Translations under genes and position numbers: made by a program | Source of the DNA: Cliona cf. orientalis | Taxonomy: Eukaryota; Porifera; Demospongiae; Clionaida; Clionaidae | Direction of reading: 5' to 3' | Length of the DNA: 64,000 nucleotides | Assembly (NCBI GenBank): GCA_963930775.1 | Contig: OZ005702.1 | Span: forward strand, 7,792,336-7,856,335 | The notes under the pieces: generated by a model | Told to the model about the DNA's origin: nothing | Databases searched by the model: none | What the model saw: only the letters and a program-made list of their open reading frames with translations | In this document: positions 30,829 through 43,431 of the stretch, piece by piece | How positions within the stretch are numbered: the stretch's first letter is position 1 | Layout: each line of letters opens with the position of its first letter

Positions 30829-33800
30829 TTCTTTTCTTTTAGCCTCCCCCTCCACCTGGTCCAAACTATGGCTACTATCCCCCTCCAGGGGGCGGCGGAG
30901 AGCCTCCCCCTACAGATGTCTATGGTGCTCCCCTCCCTCCCCCTCCACATCCGGGGGCATTCTACCCTCCCCCTGGCCCCCCTCCCTATGCCACTGGCGG
31001 GGCGGAGTTTGGTGGCGGAGCCCCACCCCCTCACCCTGGTCACTTCCACCCTCCGTCCCACCTCCCGCCCGCTGGATCTATGGAGTCACATGATCAACAC
31101 ACCTTCTATAGGTGAGCTAATGTCCTGTTAGCATGAAATTTTGTCACAAGCCAAAATCAACCTATATCAAGATTTTCATTTAATAGATGTTATAAGTATC
31201 TGATGATCAATAGTTACATTACTGGCGATCCATTTTAGTTTTCAGAATCTACTGTGCAGTGAAATTCTTGATATACCGTGTTTATGCAAATAAAACGAAA
31301 GATCTAATTAGCGCAAGAAAATTCGCGTTCTAGGACTTCTCATAATACATGTTAATGTAGAGTGTGACAACCTTTACCAGAAAATCATGCTAAAATTAAA
31401 ATTGTAATTATTTGTTTAGCTTGCGTTCTATTAGCATAAACATGGTAGTATCTGGTGTATCTACAGTACATCATTTTTCTGCCTAGTGCCGTCTTCTACC
31501 ACTGTGCTTCACTGCAGTTTACTGTTGAGCTTTAATAATAAATAATTATCCGCTCTATTACATAACTTGACACCACTCACTCATAGTAATTTTTAGTGTT
31601 TTCCCTAATTTATATAATTAACGCTGAGCACGTGTGGAGCCAGTCTGCTGCGTTGGACTAGAAATTAGATCTAGTCTTGATCAGTGTAATTAATGTGTGG
31701 TTTCTGTGAAGTGCAATGAGGCTTGGAGAGCAGTCTGGGCAAGAGAGAGAGAAAGAAGAAATAGTTTCTTTCATTAACCACGTTCTCTTAATTAGATAAA
31801 GGTGCATACCAGCCGTGAAAAATTGAGTTTCATAGTCGGTAGTAGAATGCCAAACTGTGTTAATTCATAAATGGATAACTAGGAATGAAGATTGGGGAGC
31901 AAAATATATTAATTTTTATTCTTACTCTAGTATTGGGCAATGCCACGACTTGACTGAAATCTGATGAAGTAATTAGTATAGTCCTTAAGTATTAGCCCCT
32001 TCCTTATTTCTATGGCTAAGCTTCTGATTTGAAGTTACCCACAGAATCTTTCACTTTGATCTCAAAATTTCAATCCTCAGAATGTACGTAACAATAGTGT
32101 TTGAGCATTATTATTAGTGAAACCTGTTTCCTTAGCAATTTCTAGTGATATGAATATCATAATTGGCACAGTTGAAATAATAGACGAGGGTGTGTCACTA
32201 TTAATTAAGATATTAGTAGTTATTAATTGTACTGGAACAATAGATCTGGGTGTGTCCTCACGATTTGATACTAAAATGGTAATTTTCACTTCAATCTTGA
32301 ATATCTATCATGTTTTAGTCTAGTTGTGGCATGACGTGTCGGCTCTTTCCGCCAGCTAATGTCAAGGTGGCGTTTTTTTAACAGCTGTCAGAGTATCGGA
32401 TCATGTTACAGTGGATTATGACAAGAAATGATCCACATGCCTGGCAAGTGTACGCCATGAATGATAGCAAATCAAATTGCCAGACAGCTTGAACTATTAT
32501 CAGAAGCTTATCAGACATTAGCCATGCATGGAACTCGCCAGAAATACCACATGGACGATGTATAAAAGCCTTGTGTACATGTACGTACGTGTGTGTATGC
32601 ACAGGTGCTGCTTTCGTGCCTTTTTATTGGGTGTGTCAGGGCACGTATATCGGGGATAGTTTCCCACAGGAATAGCTTATAGGGTGTATTGTAGAAGGTG
32701 AGGATTGAGGGTCTTAAGATTATGTTTGCATGTATGAGGGTATGCATTTGGGAGTTGCATGTGCTGATTGTATGTGCCCCTATTGTGTGTGTGCATGTCT
32801 GTATGTCATGCTTATGAGCAGCTTGTTGCAGTGGTTAAATCTTGGGCTCCCAATCCTGCCTGGGTTCAATTCCCACCTGGGCCTTGCTGTTGTCATTTGA
32901 ATGACTTTATCCCCATTGCTCAAGTATACCTAGCTATTGATGAGTTCCTAGCCCAGCTCCAGGATAATATTCCAAATATGTCAGCTCATTGTGCCTCTGT
33001 TTGATGCCCGGAGGACTCTACATGTAGTCGTAAGGGGGCGTGACCACGTTAGTTGGCAGTATTTGCCATTGCCATATTATCACACGGCATGGCTTTCTTT
33101 GTGTGAGTGTGGTCAGGTGCTCAGGATTAGCACATGCTGAGCACATTAACCTGATTCATCTTTTTTATGATATTTTACTTCATTGTAATTATAATTATAC
33201 AAGTTAGTCGTGTTCGCTCGCGTGCTCTTGCATCCGTGTACGTAATCTCTCACCTTTGGAGGCTCTTGAGGCGATACACGGCATGTTTTGTACTCCAGGT
33301 TATGCAACAATGGCAGTAATTACCATTCTGCTTTTGTGCATAGTACTACGTGTAGTATGCTTTGTAAGCATCGTATATACCTGAACACAGTGCCAGATTG
33401 CTCCCTGGCAGTACATCGGCCTAACAGAGCATTTCTTTGATTTTGGAACTAAATGCTTTGATGTGATGGTAAGCCCTGCCCAATCCAACTATGCCCTTTT
33501 GTCATATCTTCAATAATTGTTCTTTTTTTTGGGAGAATACTGCACACATACACATGTGTACACACACGTGCATTCATACATGTATAATATACCGTACTTG
33601 CTCTCCTTTGTAGACCACACAATCGGTCCCCTGAGCCTCCACCAAAGAGAAAATTTACTGAACAGGTAACTTAATTTACTGGCAGCACTCCTATTTTTGA
33701 TTTAGAATTTTTTTCTGTTCAGGTTGAGAAGCCAGCTGATGCTCCTGAAGATGACACACACAGTGAGGTGAGTAATTAACAGGGACTTACCCCTCCCATT

Positions 33801-36800
33801 AAGACCAGTGTGGTTATACATATTAAACATGATGCTTAATTTGTGAGTTGATTACCTTTTGGTCTGGAATGCATAGCCTGCATGACATTGCCAATTAAAA
33901 TAGCACTGTGGTCCTAAAATTTCATACTTAACAATCTAACCTCCCAGCATTCATCAATACATTAAAACACGCTCGCAGACAGACAGACACACACACACAC
34001 GCACGTATACGTACATGGGCCGCTTCAAACGCATACCTTAGACGGCCACACACAAATGTTAGTTTTTACTACCTTGCATTTCTACCCCAGATTGGTTAGT
34101 GGTGGGGGTCTGATTCAACCCAGCACACCTCTGACTCGTGATGTAATAAAACCCTTTATAAATCCCTCGAGCGTTGCTAACTCGATTATCACGGTTGCAA
34201 AATATTCGAGCAATCTGCATAATTTTTTTAACAGTAAGTTAGTACTCCCCAGCGTTTAACACTTACATAATGTACGTGATTGGTTGAACTATTGAGTGTA
34301 TCTGATATCCCTAGGGACTTGAGTGTGTGTGTATGTGTGTACATATCTAAGTAGGAGTTACCACAATATTGCTAAGTGGCCATTAACTGCTCATTAATTA
34401 GTGGTTTTTTGAAAGACATTTATGAGTATTATTAGGCTAGCTTGAGAATTTAGGGTGTTGGCTGTCCAGCGAGTGATGATACAACATTTTTGAGATATTT
34501 TTTAATTCATCAAGGGTAGTGCCCCTTTATAAAGAATATCGTTAATTAGTCAGCCGTTGGTAATTAGGGATGCATATTTCGATGATTATTTAACTAATTG
34601 TAACATGAAGAGGAGCTTCATATCATTAATTAGCTTGTGACAGTCGTTGAAAGCCGATATCTTTGCTAAGGTTTCGTTGAGGGAGGGGGAGTGCGTAGCA
34701 TGCCCCTTACGTAATAGGTGGTTAATGAAATTCATCTGTTGGTGCTTAAAAATTGAATTATTGGTTAAGTGTACACATACACTGGGATAGCATTATAGAA
34801 ATATGCATTTGAAGCCATGCATCTTATATACCCTTCTATAAATACAAGTATGTTTGATGTGTCACAATCATGGGATAATGTGACTGGAACACTTCTAACA
34901 GCATGCTCTAGTACAATCGAGTGCCAGTTAGTATAGCGCGCATGCGCAGATGAAGACCACACCCCTCACTGGAGGCCAAGAGTAGTTGATCAAACTCACC
35001 GTGTAATGCAATGTAATGGCGAAGTTCTCACTCAGCTCGAACGTCGAATCTACCACCAGACCATGACAAAGAGCAGACATCGCCTCTCGCTTCGCTCGAG
35101 GCTCGGTGGCCTGCCGAGCAGGCCTGTCGAAACGCGCACCGCTCGCTCGAGCTCGAGAATGCATCCCTATGGCCCCTAGGCCTTGGCAACCTCGTTTGTG
35201 CACACGGCACAACAATTCTGACCAATCGTGAGTCTTCTGAGCTTGTAGGAGAGCGCATCTTTTATGCCCTCCAGGTTAGGACACGGACTATATAAGAAAA
35301 TTGATCGTCTGAAAAATATTTTTCGTTGTATATATATAAATAGTTAGATGTTGGGTTTGGGTTGCACTGCTTCGTAGAATATGCAAAACCAGCCTCTAAC
35401 TATTAATTTTTGGTAGCAGTCACTACAGACCCGTTAACATACTAAATAAATGACCCTCTATCACCTCTAACTGTCGCATAATTCGGGTTGAAAATTATGT
35501 TGCTATGGTAACTGCTACCTAATGACAATAGAGGTGTGTTAATATTAATATTAAGGTTGTATCCCATAATTAGTTTTTTCTTGTCTGATCCACTTTGAAT
35601 ATGCCAACAGGGAGATCACAAAAAAAATATTTTTAATGGATGTCTGATCTATAAAAAAAATCTATTCATAGAGCGTAGCTAATTTCCATAGCCATTTATG
35701 CTAATTAACCTCATCCTGTAGTCCGGCAGTGCTAGCTGATAAGCTGGGGAAACAGTCTCACTTTGAACAGTTGTAGCCTCGACACCATAATGAACCATAT
35801 CCTTTTACGCTGATTGCAAGCTTCCCTCCTGTGCAGTCTAAGAACTTTGCTTTTATAGTCGAGGATCGGTCATAAACATTTATGGGATATAAATATTATG
35901 CAACTGCTACTGTACCATACAAGTGGTATTATATCTCTCTTCCATCTTGGCAATGATTATCATCCAATTTAGCCTGGCTTTGATGGTCTGCTAAACTAGC
36001 GGGGATAAAGTTTATCTCTTCGACCACATGAAAACTGGTAGACAAATTTTGTGTTACTACTGGACATGACCACGATTCTAGTTGTGTGTCCACCGGACAT
36101 AGATAGTAATTGCTGATCCTACCAAACCTGTTTTTCTGGTCGGCCAGCCCTAGCCGCTGTCTATTAGCGCTGACATCATCAATATTTGTCCGCCAGCGTG
36201 TCTGCGGTTGAGAGGGAGTGCTCGGGTTGTCTCGTTATCTACTCGTTAGTTATTCCTTTGATGTTCCTCCGAGCTGCAGTGACGCTATGGGAACGGCACG
36301 GAGTACCTTCGGTAATAATCCAATTATTGCCTTCATTAATAATGATTATTTCTTTAGTTCTATATAGTGCACACTGGCAATATATCGTAATAGTATGCTT
36401 GTCAATATTATGTTAATGCATTGAAAATCAGTAAATAGCGGGTTCATTAATAATCCAATTATTTGACCCTTTAAATCATCTACTAAAGTGCTGGTGATGC
36501 TCTATGCATACTTGTCGATCCAATGACGCGACTGTGTGGCACAGCTTTGAAAATCAGTTAAATATTATTTCATTTGTTGTCGCTGCGGAGTAGCAGAATA
36601 CCGAATATGGGTAACTATTAAAGGAAATACGTGTTTACCTAATGGTGCATCTGCCTTTCTCAAGTAATGTCCCCGTATTGATACCAGACTAGAGGTCTAT
36701 GTCGGCAAAAATTACAATTTCTATCCTCTTGTGTTGGAACGGTAACATGTATGTACGCAAGGCAAGATCACGAGGCTTTTACCGCAGTTACAATACATCA

Positions 36801-37844
36801 ACAAGCATGGTCAATTATCGTCTGTGTAATTGTGTTGACCTCAGCCTGGGTACATTGTATAACCCCTATTAGCCTAATCACCAATCCAGACCCTTTCATG
36901 TGAACATGAATCGCTCAGTGAGAGCCTAATATTCATTTTATGCTCAGTAGATGATATTGTACGGCCGCGTACATGTACGTTTGTATTTGCATATCCATGT
37001 ATGTATATAGATGGTATTATTTAATCTTTTTATGTGCTTCATTGCATTAACTGTCTCTCCTGTCTTGTGTGTATGTGCTGTGTCTGGCCCCAGCATCTCA
37101 GTATCTCAAATGCAGGCAGCAGTACTTCAAGCAGCAATGCTTCAAGTCAGGAAAAGAGTTCAGGAAATGGATGGACTACAACTCAAGATGCTGCAGCTCC
37201 ACCTTCTAGGAAGTTCTCAGAGGGGCTTCCCCCTGTCGTTAGTGCCTCTACTAACGAGCCAATGGGTGGAGTTAGTGGGAGTGGCCCACCTCCTCCTCCT
37301 GCTCCTGCTAAGGATGATAATAGTGGGGGTGTGGCTAGTGGCGAAGGGGCAGCCCCTGTCAATGAAGGATTAACGACTATGAAACCTCCCAGTTTCCCAC
37401 CTCCTTCTAAATTCAAGGAGCCTTCAGCCATGCTTCCCCCTCCCTCTCTACCTTCTCGATTTGCTAAAGGTACGTACATACGGCTATGAGTATGCATATG
37501 TGTATTACTTTTGCACGTGTGTGTCCCTTGTGTACATGTCACATTCTTAGTTGATGTATTTTCTTTAATTCTGCCACCTGCATGGCTTGGTTCCCAAAAT
37601 TAGATTAATGCTGTGTATATCATTTTATATTTTATTTTTAGCCTCTCCATCTTCCACCAAGACGGCTGCTACACCAAATGCAACAGAAACAGCTGATGCG
37701 ACTGCTGACTCAGCAAAAAAGGCTCCTACACCCAGCACTGGTAACCATGACAACGACGACTCTGTTGGCTCCCCGAAACCTACCAAAGTACTCTCAGCGC
37801 TGGTTGCCTATGGCGACGATAGCGATTCTGACATCGACACATGA
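27889..37844 (+). CDS. KHDC4: KHDC4 (BLOM7/KIAA0907) orthologue, KH-domain splicing factor
   Basis: Eleven exons join in phase: 27889-27893, 27973-28216, 28544-28684, 29876-30087, 30248-30402, 30595-30713, 30843-31111, 33614-33665, 33723-33767, 37094-37469 and 37642-37844, encoding about 606 residues. The start ATG (27889) is set by phase; the next exon reads [15 protein letters not shown], matching the RRSKWD start of KHDC4. [15 protein letters not shown], then [24 protein letters not shown] and [15 protein letters not shown] follow the second (KHDC4-type) KH domain. Long Pro/Gly/Tyr-rich stretches follow, then KRKFTEQ and the acidic [11 protein letters not shown] tail. The human protein binds RNA and influences splice-site choice (family knowledge). 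The first KH region expected between residues about 130 and 210 is absent. Several introns hold mobile elements. Confidence 0.93.
28766..29442. mobile_element. 677-bp terminal-inverted-repeat element in a KHDC4 intron
   Basis: The left end reads gtgaccatccacgagaaaac and continues to cataatgcgctg; the right end is its inverse with one mismatch in 36 bases. ATTT occurs immediately outside both ends and may be the target duplication, although four bases is weak. The interior has no transposase frame. It occupies over half of the intron between the exon ending 28684 and the exon starting 29876. Confidence 0.75.
30768..30842. repeat. CT-rich tract at a KHDC4 acceptor
   Basis: Almost pure pyrimidine sequence (tctctctgcctccctctct type) leading to the acceptor AG at 30841-30842. 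It serves as an exceptionally long polypyrimidine tract for exon 7. Confidence 0.8.
31112..32810. other. KHDC4 intron 7, first part; no feature seen
   Basis: AT-rich intron. Short open frames near 32077-32323 and 32378-32747 have no splice or domain support. Confidence 0.4.
32811..33150 (+). mobile_element. tRNA-derived SINE in KHDC4 intron 7
   Basis: The head carries a pol III A-box-like sequence (gcttgttgcagtggtta, from 32821) and, about 30 bases on, a B-box-like gggttcaattccc at 32862-32874. This spacing is tRNA-like, but no full cloverleaf with a good acceptor stem forms, so it is not a tRNA gene. A unique-looking body follows to a T-rich stretch near 33160. The 3' end was placed by eye, and no target duplication was found. 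Confidence 0.5.
33768..37093. other. KHDC4 intron 9 (3.3 kb)
   Basis: AT-rich except for a GC-rich patch at about 34936-35270 containing ctcgctcgagctcgag and gcgcatgcgcag. That patch may be an old insertion or an internal regulatory island. I see no exon, RNA gene or bounded transposon in the rest. Confidence 0.4.
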
Positions 37845-40800
37845 ATCTAGCGTTAAAAGTGCCAAATCAGCACTTATCATGCATCACCAAAAAAATATTT
37901 TCCACGTAATCTATTGCTTTTGTGTGTATCGTGATACTGTGAGAGATTGCACTTTACCAATTGCATGCTCTTTCCCTGGAGTGTATCCACTCTGTCTCTG
38001 CATGTTTCATGTGGTTCCTAATTGTGACCTGCTAAGTGGTTTATACATTCCATGTCTGATGTCATGATTCGAATGTTTGAGTCAATTTTAGTTAAGTTTT
38101 TCCTTTTAGAAATTCTCTAGTTCTGATCTAATGATAAGCTCATTAGTTAGCGCTGTGTGCGTGTGACACTTTTTCGTCATTTCATGAAGTATGATTGTAC
38201 CCATGTGTGTGTGTGCATATGAGCGTGTCATGATGCATATTATGTGTCTGTAATCCTATAGCATATCGGTCACCCTCCCCTTTTCCAGACGCAAGCTAAG
38301 TACCAATGATTGAAGCTTTCAATAACTTCTCCTAGTGTGTGCTTGGTAATGCCTCTATCATTGTTCCAGAACATCCCATAAAAAAGGCCCGTTTTTTTTA
38401 CACACGTCAGACGTATAATTTTGCACATTAATTTTTTCCATAATTTCTCATCCTGTGGCAGCGCCTTCAGTCTTTGTTTCAACATAGTTTCTCCTTGTTC
38501 AATCAGTCACTTAGCTACGGCGTGACTGTCCAAAGCCTACTCCCCTTCTGAGAAAAATGCACAACTAAAAAGTGGAAAGCCATCACGTTGAAAACGGATG
38601 CATGCATGAGTTTTTCACCATATTACGTAATATTATTATGCATGCCGTAGCTAATTTTGTGGGGGAGAGACTGCTACAGTACATCATGTCTTGCCCACCC
38701 CTTTTCAAAAGAAACGTCAGAGAAACACCTCTTGATAGCTGAAACTATGATAGTGTTATAACCTAATGAAGTTAAGCTGAGTATTATACTAATTTGTACT
38801 CGAATCCATGACCCCCCCTTGGCCTCACCTGGAGGGGTGGACCTGCGTGCATGTGGGTTGTGCTTTTTGTTTGTCACCCGATACAGGATGGAATCATCAG
38901 CTTGGAAAGAAGAGATACTTTTGAGGATATCTAGTTTCACTCTGGGATTAGTTGTGAAGTGTGAGCGGACACTCTATTGGAATGTTTCATTATCTCTTCT
39001 AGCTCTCAACCTTGGGCCTTCTAAATCTAATCGTTTTCTGTTATCTTTAGAAAGTGCTAACAAAAGGCAATTTGCATGAGCTGCTTAATTCAATTTTGAC
39101 TGTTTTTGGTTAATTTGAAGCTTTCCTAGTGTGATAATTTTCCTGCCAACCCCCCACACATCTCTCCCCCTCCCCTGCATCGGTTGCTAGGATACCTGAT
39201 TTAATTTCCACACATTTGGTGATCTGTATTTTACTAGCTGTGTTTGATAGAAGAAAGGAGATCTCTTGCATGTGTTAACGATGTGTGCTGAACACAGCAG
39301 CCATATATTAATTGCCAAGTAATATGAGCATAAATTTTATTATTAATTATTATTAGTCGGAACAGCTGAACTGAGCCATTGTTTATATACTCTCACGTTT
39401 TTGATAATAGGACTGTATTGTCTTTGTGGTGTAGACTGACAAGTAGCATAATGGTATATAATCGAGCACAACTTCAACTGAAGCATGGTTCCTTCCTTGA
39501 CAAGGTGCCTTGTGCCGCCAGCTTGTACCTTAAAATTTAATTTTAGTAAAATTTCTGAGAGAGCAACACTTTGTTTAATCTCATTACCAGCTGTTCCATG
39601 TTGCATGCTCGTTAAGCACATTCCCAGCTGTACTTTGATGTTGGAAACACTGAGAATTGGCATTCCAGAAAAGTCTACTACATCTGTCTCGGCTTAGTTC
39701 GGCACTAATTAAAACTTTGATAAAATGTTTGTACTTCATAAATGCTCATCAAGTAGTTGATGCTCGTACAAATTAAACAAGTGGTTTGTTTACAAACTAC
39801 TAATAACTGAACAATTAGTGCTAGCGTGCCACCTCGATCGTAGCTGCTAAAATTCTATTTAGCTTTTCTCGATCAATCAGGTGGTTGCATGTAGCGCTAA
39901 TTAGGTGTATCAGTAGGTGTGTGTAGCTGTAATTACTTTGATTTCAGCATTAGTACAGAACAAAGGATGTCTCGTTAGGTGTATCTCCGTGCGGTGATAT
40001 CACCTAGCACTACCATAGACTACGTAGTCTTATAGTATCTATGACACTGCCATGTGCATCGTTGCTAAGCAGCTGTGTGTGAACTTGACACGAGTTGCGG
40101 TTTGCACTAGTGATATTATAGTGCTCTTAACAACGCATGTCATTCACACCCCTTAATCAGAGCACCGAGCGTGTGCAGCGTGTGCTACATGTATGTATAG
40201 TATTATATAGCTCTAGAGAAAATTTATTATTACCAGTCGAACTATCAAATTTACCTTTAAAGATACGTCCACTCTGATCACTGAAAAGGGGATACACGGA
40301 CTATACCATCAAAATGTTAAGTTTCTCGTACCAGTTGTTGCTAGATCTTATGTGTTTCAGGATCGAATTCGCAAAGCCGCTGAAGACATAACAAGAATTA
40401 GGTTACATGCTCAACCTGTCTCTGGTTAGCACAAAACAGTGCCATACAGCTGGTTCAACTCACCAATTCCTACCCAACGATATCCGTACTCCTATGCTGT
40501 GGCTGGGTTTTTGGCGCAGTTTCTTAGATACAGGGTTGCAGGAAAAAAATAGAATTTTAATCCAATTAATTTAGAATTTTGTCACCCATGCATTTCACAA
40601 GTGGTGGCTTAACCCCTTAGAAAAAGAAGCCTAGAGTTTTCTAACATTAAGTAGTGAACCCTTTCAAGCTTTTGATTCACTGGATCTTCCATGGAGCCAC
40701 TGGATCACGCATGGATCTCTACTGATGAGAAATGGCTTGGCTGATTCCATCAAAAAACCAACCATTATGCAATATTGATCCTAACTCAATCCATTATTAC

Positions 40801-41273
40801 CAACTATTGCATAATGGACTGCATAATCCAATCCCATTATTGGCTGATAGAATATCTCAAAGACTACACATGTAGCAACTTCAAAGCTTATAAAAGTGTT
40901 AGACTGGACTCTCTCAAGCTCAATCCAATTGGTTCTCTCACCTATATAAAGTATGTATTAAGTTTGCAGTATTCAAATTGCTCCATTATGAAACAGCTGG
41001 ATGTGTTCCCTCCACTATTCCACATGCTAAGCACTCGTCCTCCACAATTAAAGCATGTGGTCTGATCTCCTGCATTGCTGTGGACCCGAGAACTCACCAT
41101 GATCAGAGTCGATTTGTCTGCCATGGCCCAACAGCTACGTACATAGGACCGACCATGTTTACAGCTACTAATTCTTTCAAAATAATTAACGCATCCCGGC
41201 ATGACCATGTAACCCAAGTGCCTGCAGGCATGCATGCTCACTCCGCACTCTTAAGCTTCTAAGCTTGTGCAGC

Positions 41274-41297
41274 GGGGGGGGGGGGGGGGGGGGGGGG
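41274..41297. repeat. Poly-G run (24 bases)
   Basis: Uninterrupted G tract; likely length-polymorphic and able to form G-quadruplexes. Confidence 0.95.
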
Positions 41298-41510
41298 CGT
41301 TCCAGGGTGGTCCCTTGAGCTAAAGTGTGCCATACTTAACACTGACCACAAAAGTGGTTAATTAGCATTAGAGTGACCAGATTCTGAAACCTTATATTCC
41401 CTCAGGAATCTCTCCACTTTTCTGTTTACTGATTAGTTCACTGATCTAGGTTTCTCCCGCCATGCTCCGAGTTGAATGCAAATGAGACTGAGGTGTGTGA
41501 CAAGCAATTT

Positions 41511-41535
41511 GTGTGTGTGTGTGTGTGTGTGTGTG
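41511..41535. repeat. (GT)n microsatellite
   Basis: Twelve and a half GT units, followed by gcacgcacgtgtg. Confidence 0.95.
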
Positions 41536-43431
41536 CACGCACGTGTGTTGCCATGGCAATAATAAGCAGCGGTGTGCATCATCCTAGAATCGATAATAGA
41601 GGTGAAGGGTCACAAAATAGTATCACTGATCTTCATTCACAATCAATAAAGTTGTCAGCACAGAGCATAATGTTATTGTTTCTGAATTGCTCCACTCCAC
41701 ATCATAGCTGCTCCGTGTCCCACATCCTCAGTATTATACTGTACATGATCATGGAACGCTTGGCTTACTGGGCAGGTGTGGTTGGTGGCCCAGCTGGTGA
41801 CAATGCCGAGGGGTTAGGGAGGGGCTGGGGGAGTCAACGCACAATGATACTTTTTTTATAACGAGCAATTATTATTGATAGCATGTGAGTGCTAGTCCAC
41901 CCTCCACATGCATCATTCGGTTCTGTTCGCAATGTGCTGCTGGTTGGCATGGAGTGTCCGTTCCTCTGTAAAGGGTGTGATCCACGTGTATTGAATGAAT
42001 GGTTAGATAGAAAGAACAGTTACTGTGTAGGAATTCATGCATACATACACTTTAGATAATTATTACAATAATTCCATACTTCATTATACGTCTATAAACT
42101 AGATTTCTAAAAGTTGACTATATAGAATAATTTAATTTTACACACTAGAGTAGTGCCATCTGTTCTAGTTATTGTCCTTTCACCTTGTCACACCGTCTTC
42201 TCTTTATGCTGCTTATTAACTGCATGCCAGCCCGTGCCTTCGTTAAACTATTAACCATCAGTCACACTAGTAACTGTGAAGGAAGGCTCACCAGGCCATT
42301 ACCTAATAACACTATGAAAATTAATAATGAAATACTTTCAATAATTATTCATATTAATTTTTATTGTTTAACCTGAGGCTATAGATGCTCGCCATCCAAA
42401 AAGGCAATTATTGGATCCTAATTTCTCATTTCTTGTGATGCAATTTTACGCATACCGCAACCTCTTGTGTGTAGCTATAGTTCATACTAGCTAGTTATAG
42501 CCTTATTGGGCTACACTGTTGCCATGACAACGCCAGGTGGGATGCTTGAGAGAGGCTGATAAATAAGGAAGTGCATATGTTGCCATGACAACGGATATAG
42601 TTATGATGAATACACATGCAGCTGTGGTCAATTGTAATAAAAAAAACAATGTACCATATTCTCATGCAGAATCAATTATATCATAGCTATCATTGTGATT
42701 AACATGCATGAGCAAGCCATATTCAATATTATCATAATATGTAACTGATCGATCGATTATCAAAATTTGTTGGATATCCTTTTTCAAATAAATAACAAGA
42801 TTTCACACACACACAATGTCATTAATGAGGGAATATACATCAGCCATGTGAAATAATAATACATTTCTAGAAATAAGTCATTGTTAAAATGGAATTGGGG
42901 GGAGCTGACAATTGAACTTAGATTTGAATAATGGTAATCATGTATAATATATAAATTTGAGAATCTTTGCCACAAAAACCACACACATAATATAATAACT
43001 ATAGCCATACAATACCAATAAAAAGTGCAGGATTGTTGCCAATGTATAATAATACAGAATTAAATTTTAGCAGTAATGTCCTGTTTTGTTCCGTCTGTGT
43101 GTCAGTATGGTGTAATTATAAGATTAGTACTTGTTAGAAATGCTATGTACCAAGTTAGTCGTTTGGTTTACATTAATAATTTTAACTAACTAAAACAAAA
43201 AAGTTTAAATTTACATCTATGGTATAGATAATAACAATAAGAGAATGGGCTTTGAGGGGACAGAGGTCAAAAGCAGAGCTGTGATAAAAACTATATAATA
43301 TATGCCAATATAGATTTATAATCTTCTTTTTACCCTATAATATAGATTCTATGAATCTTGTAATCCAATTATTCACCATAGCCAAGTGATGAAGGTTTTG
43401 AGATATAGTTCAGTGTACTATAAGTTGCTAG

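Larger units (their letters stand above)
37845..43431. other. Intergenic region between KHDC4 and the secreted-protein gene
   Basis: Both neighbouring genes end here (convergent). The first few hundred bases are KHDC4 3' UTR. There is a 24-base poly-G run at 41274-41297 and a GT repeat at 41511-41535. Small open frames (for example near 38270-38940 and 39343-39697) show no motif or splice support. No gene was identified. Confidence 0.4.

Noticed and set aside
32821-32890. A tRNA gene
   Set aside because: Box A and B are present, but no complete cloverleaf with a paired acceptor stem forms; a SINE head explains it better.
40363-40427. Exon-like segment after a tgtgtttcag acceptor
   Set aside because: One short frame with no neighbouring exon in phase and no recognised motif.
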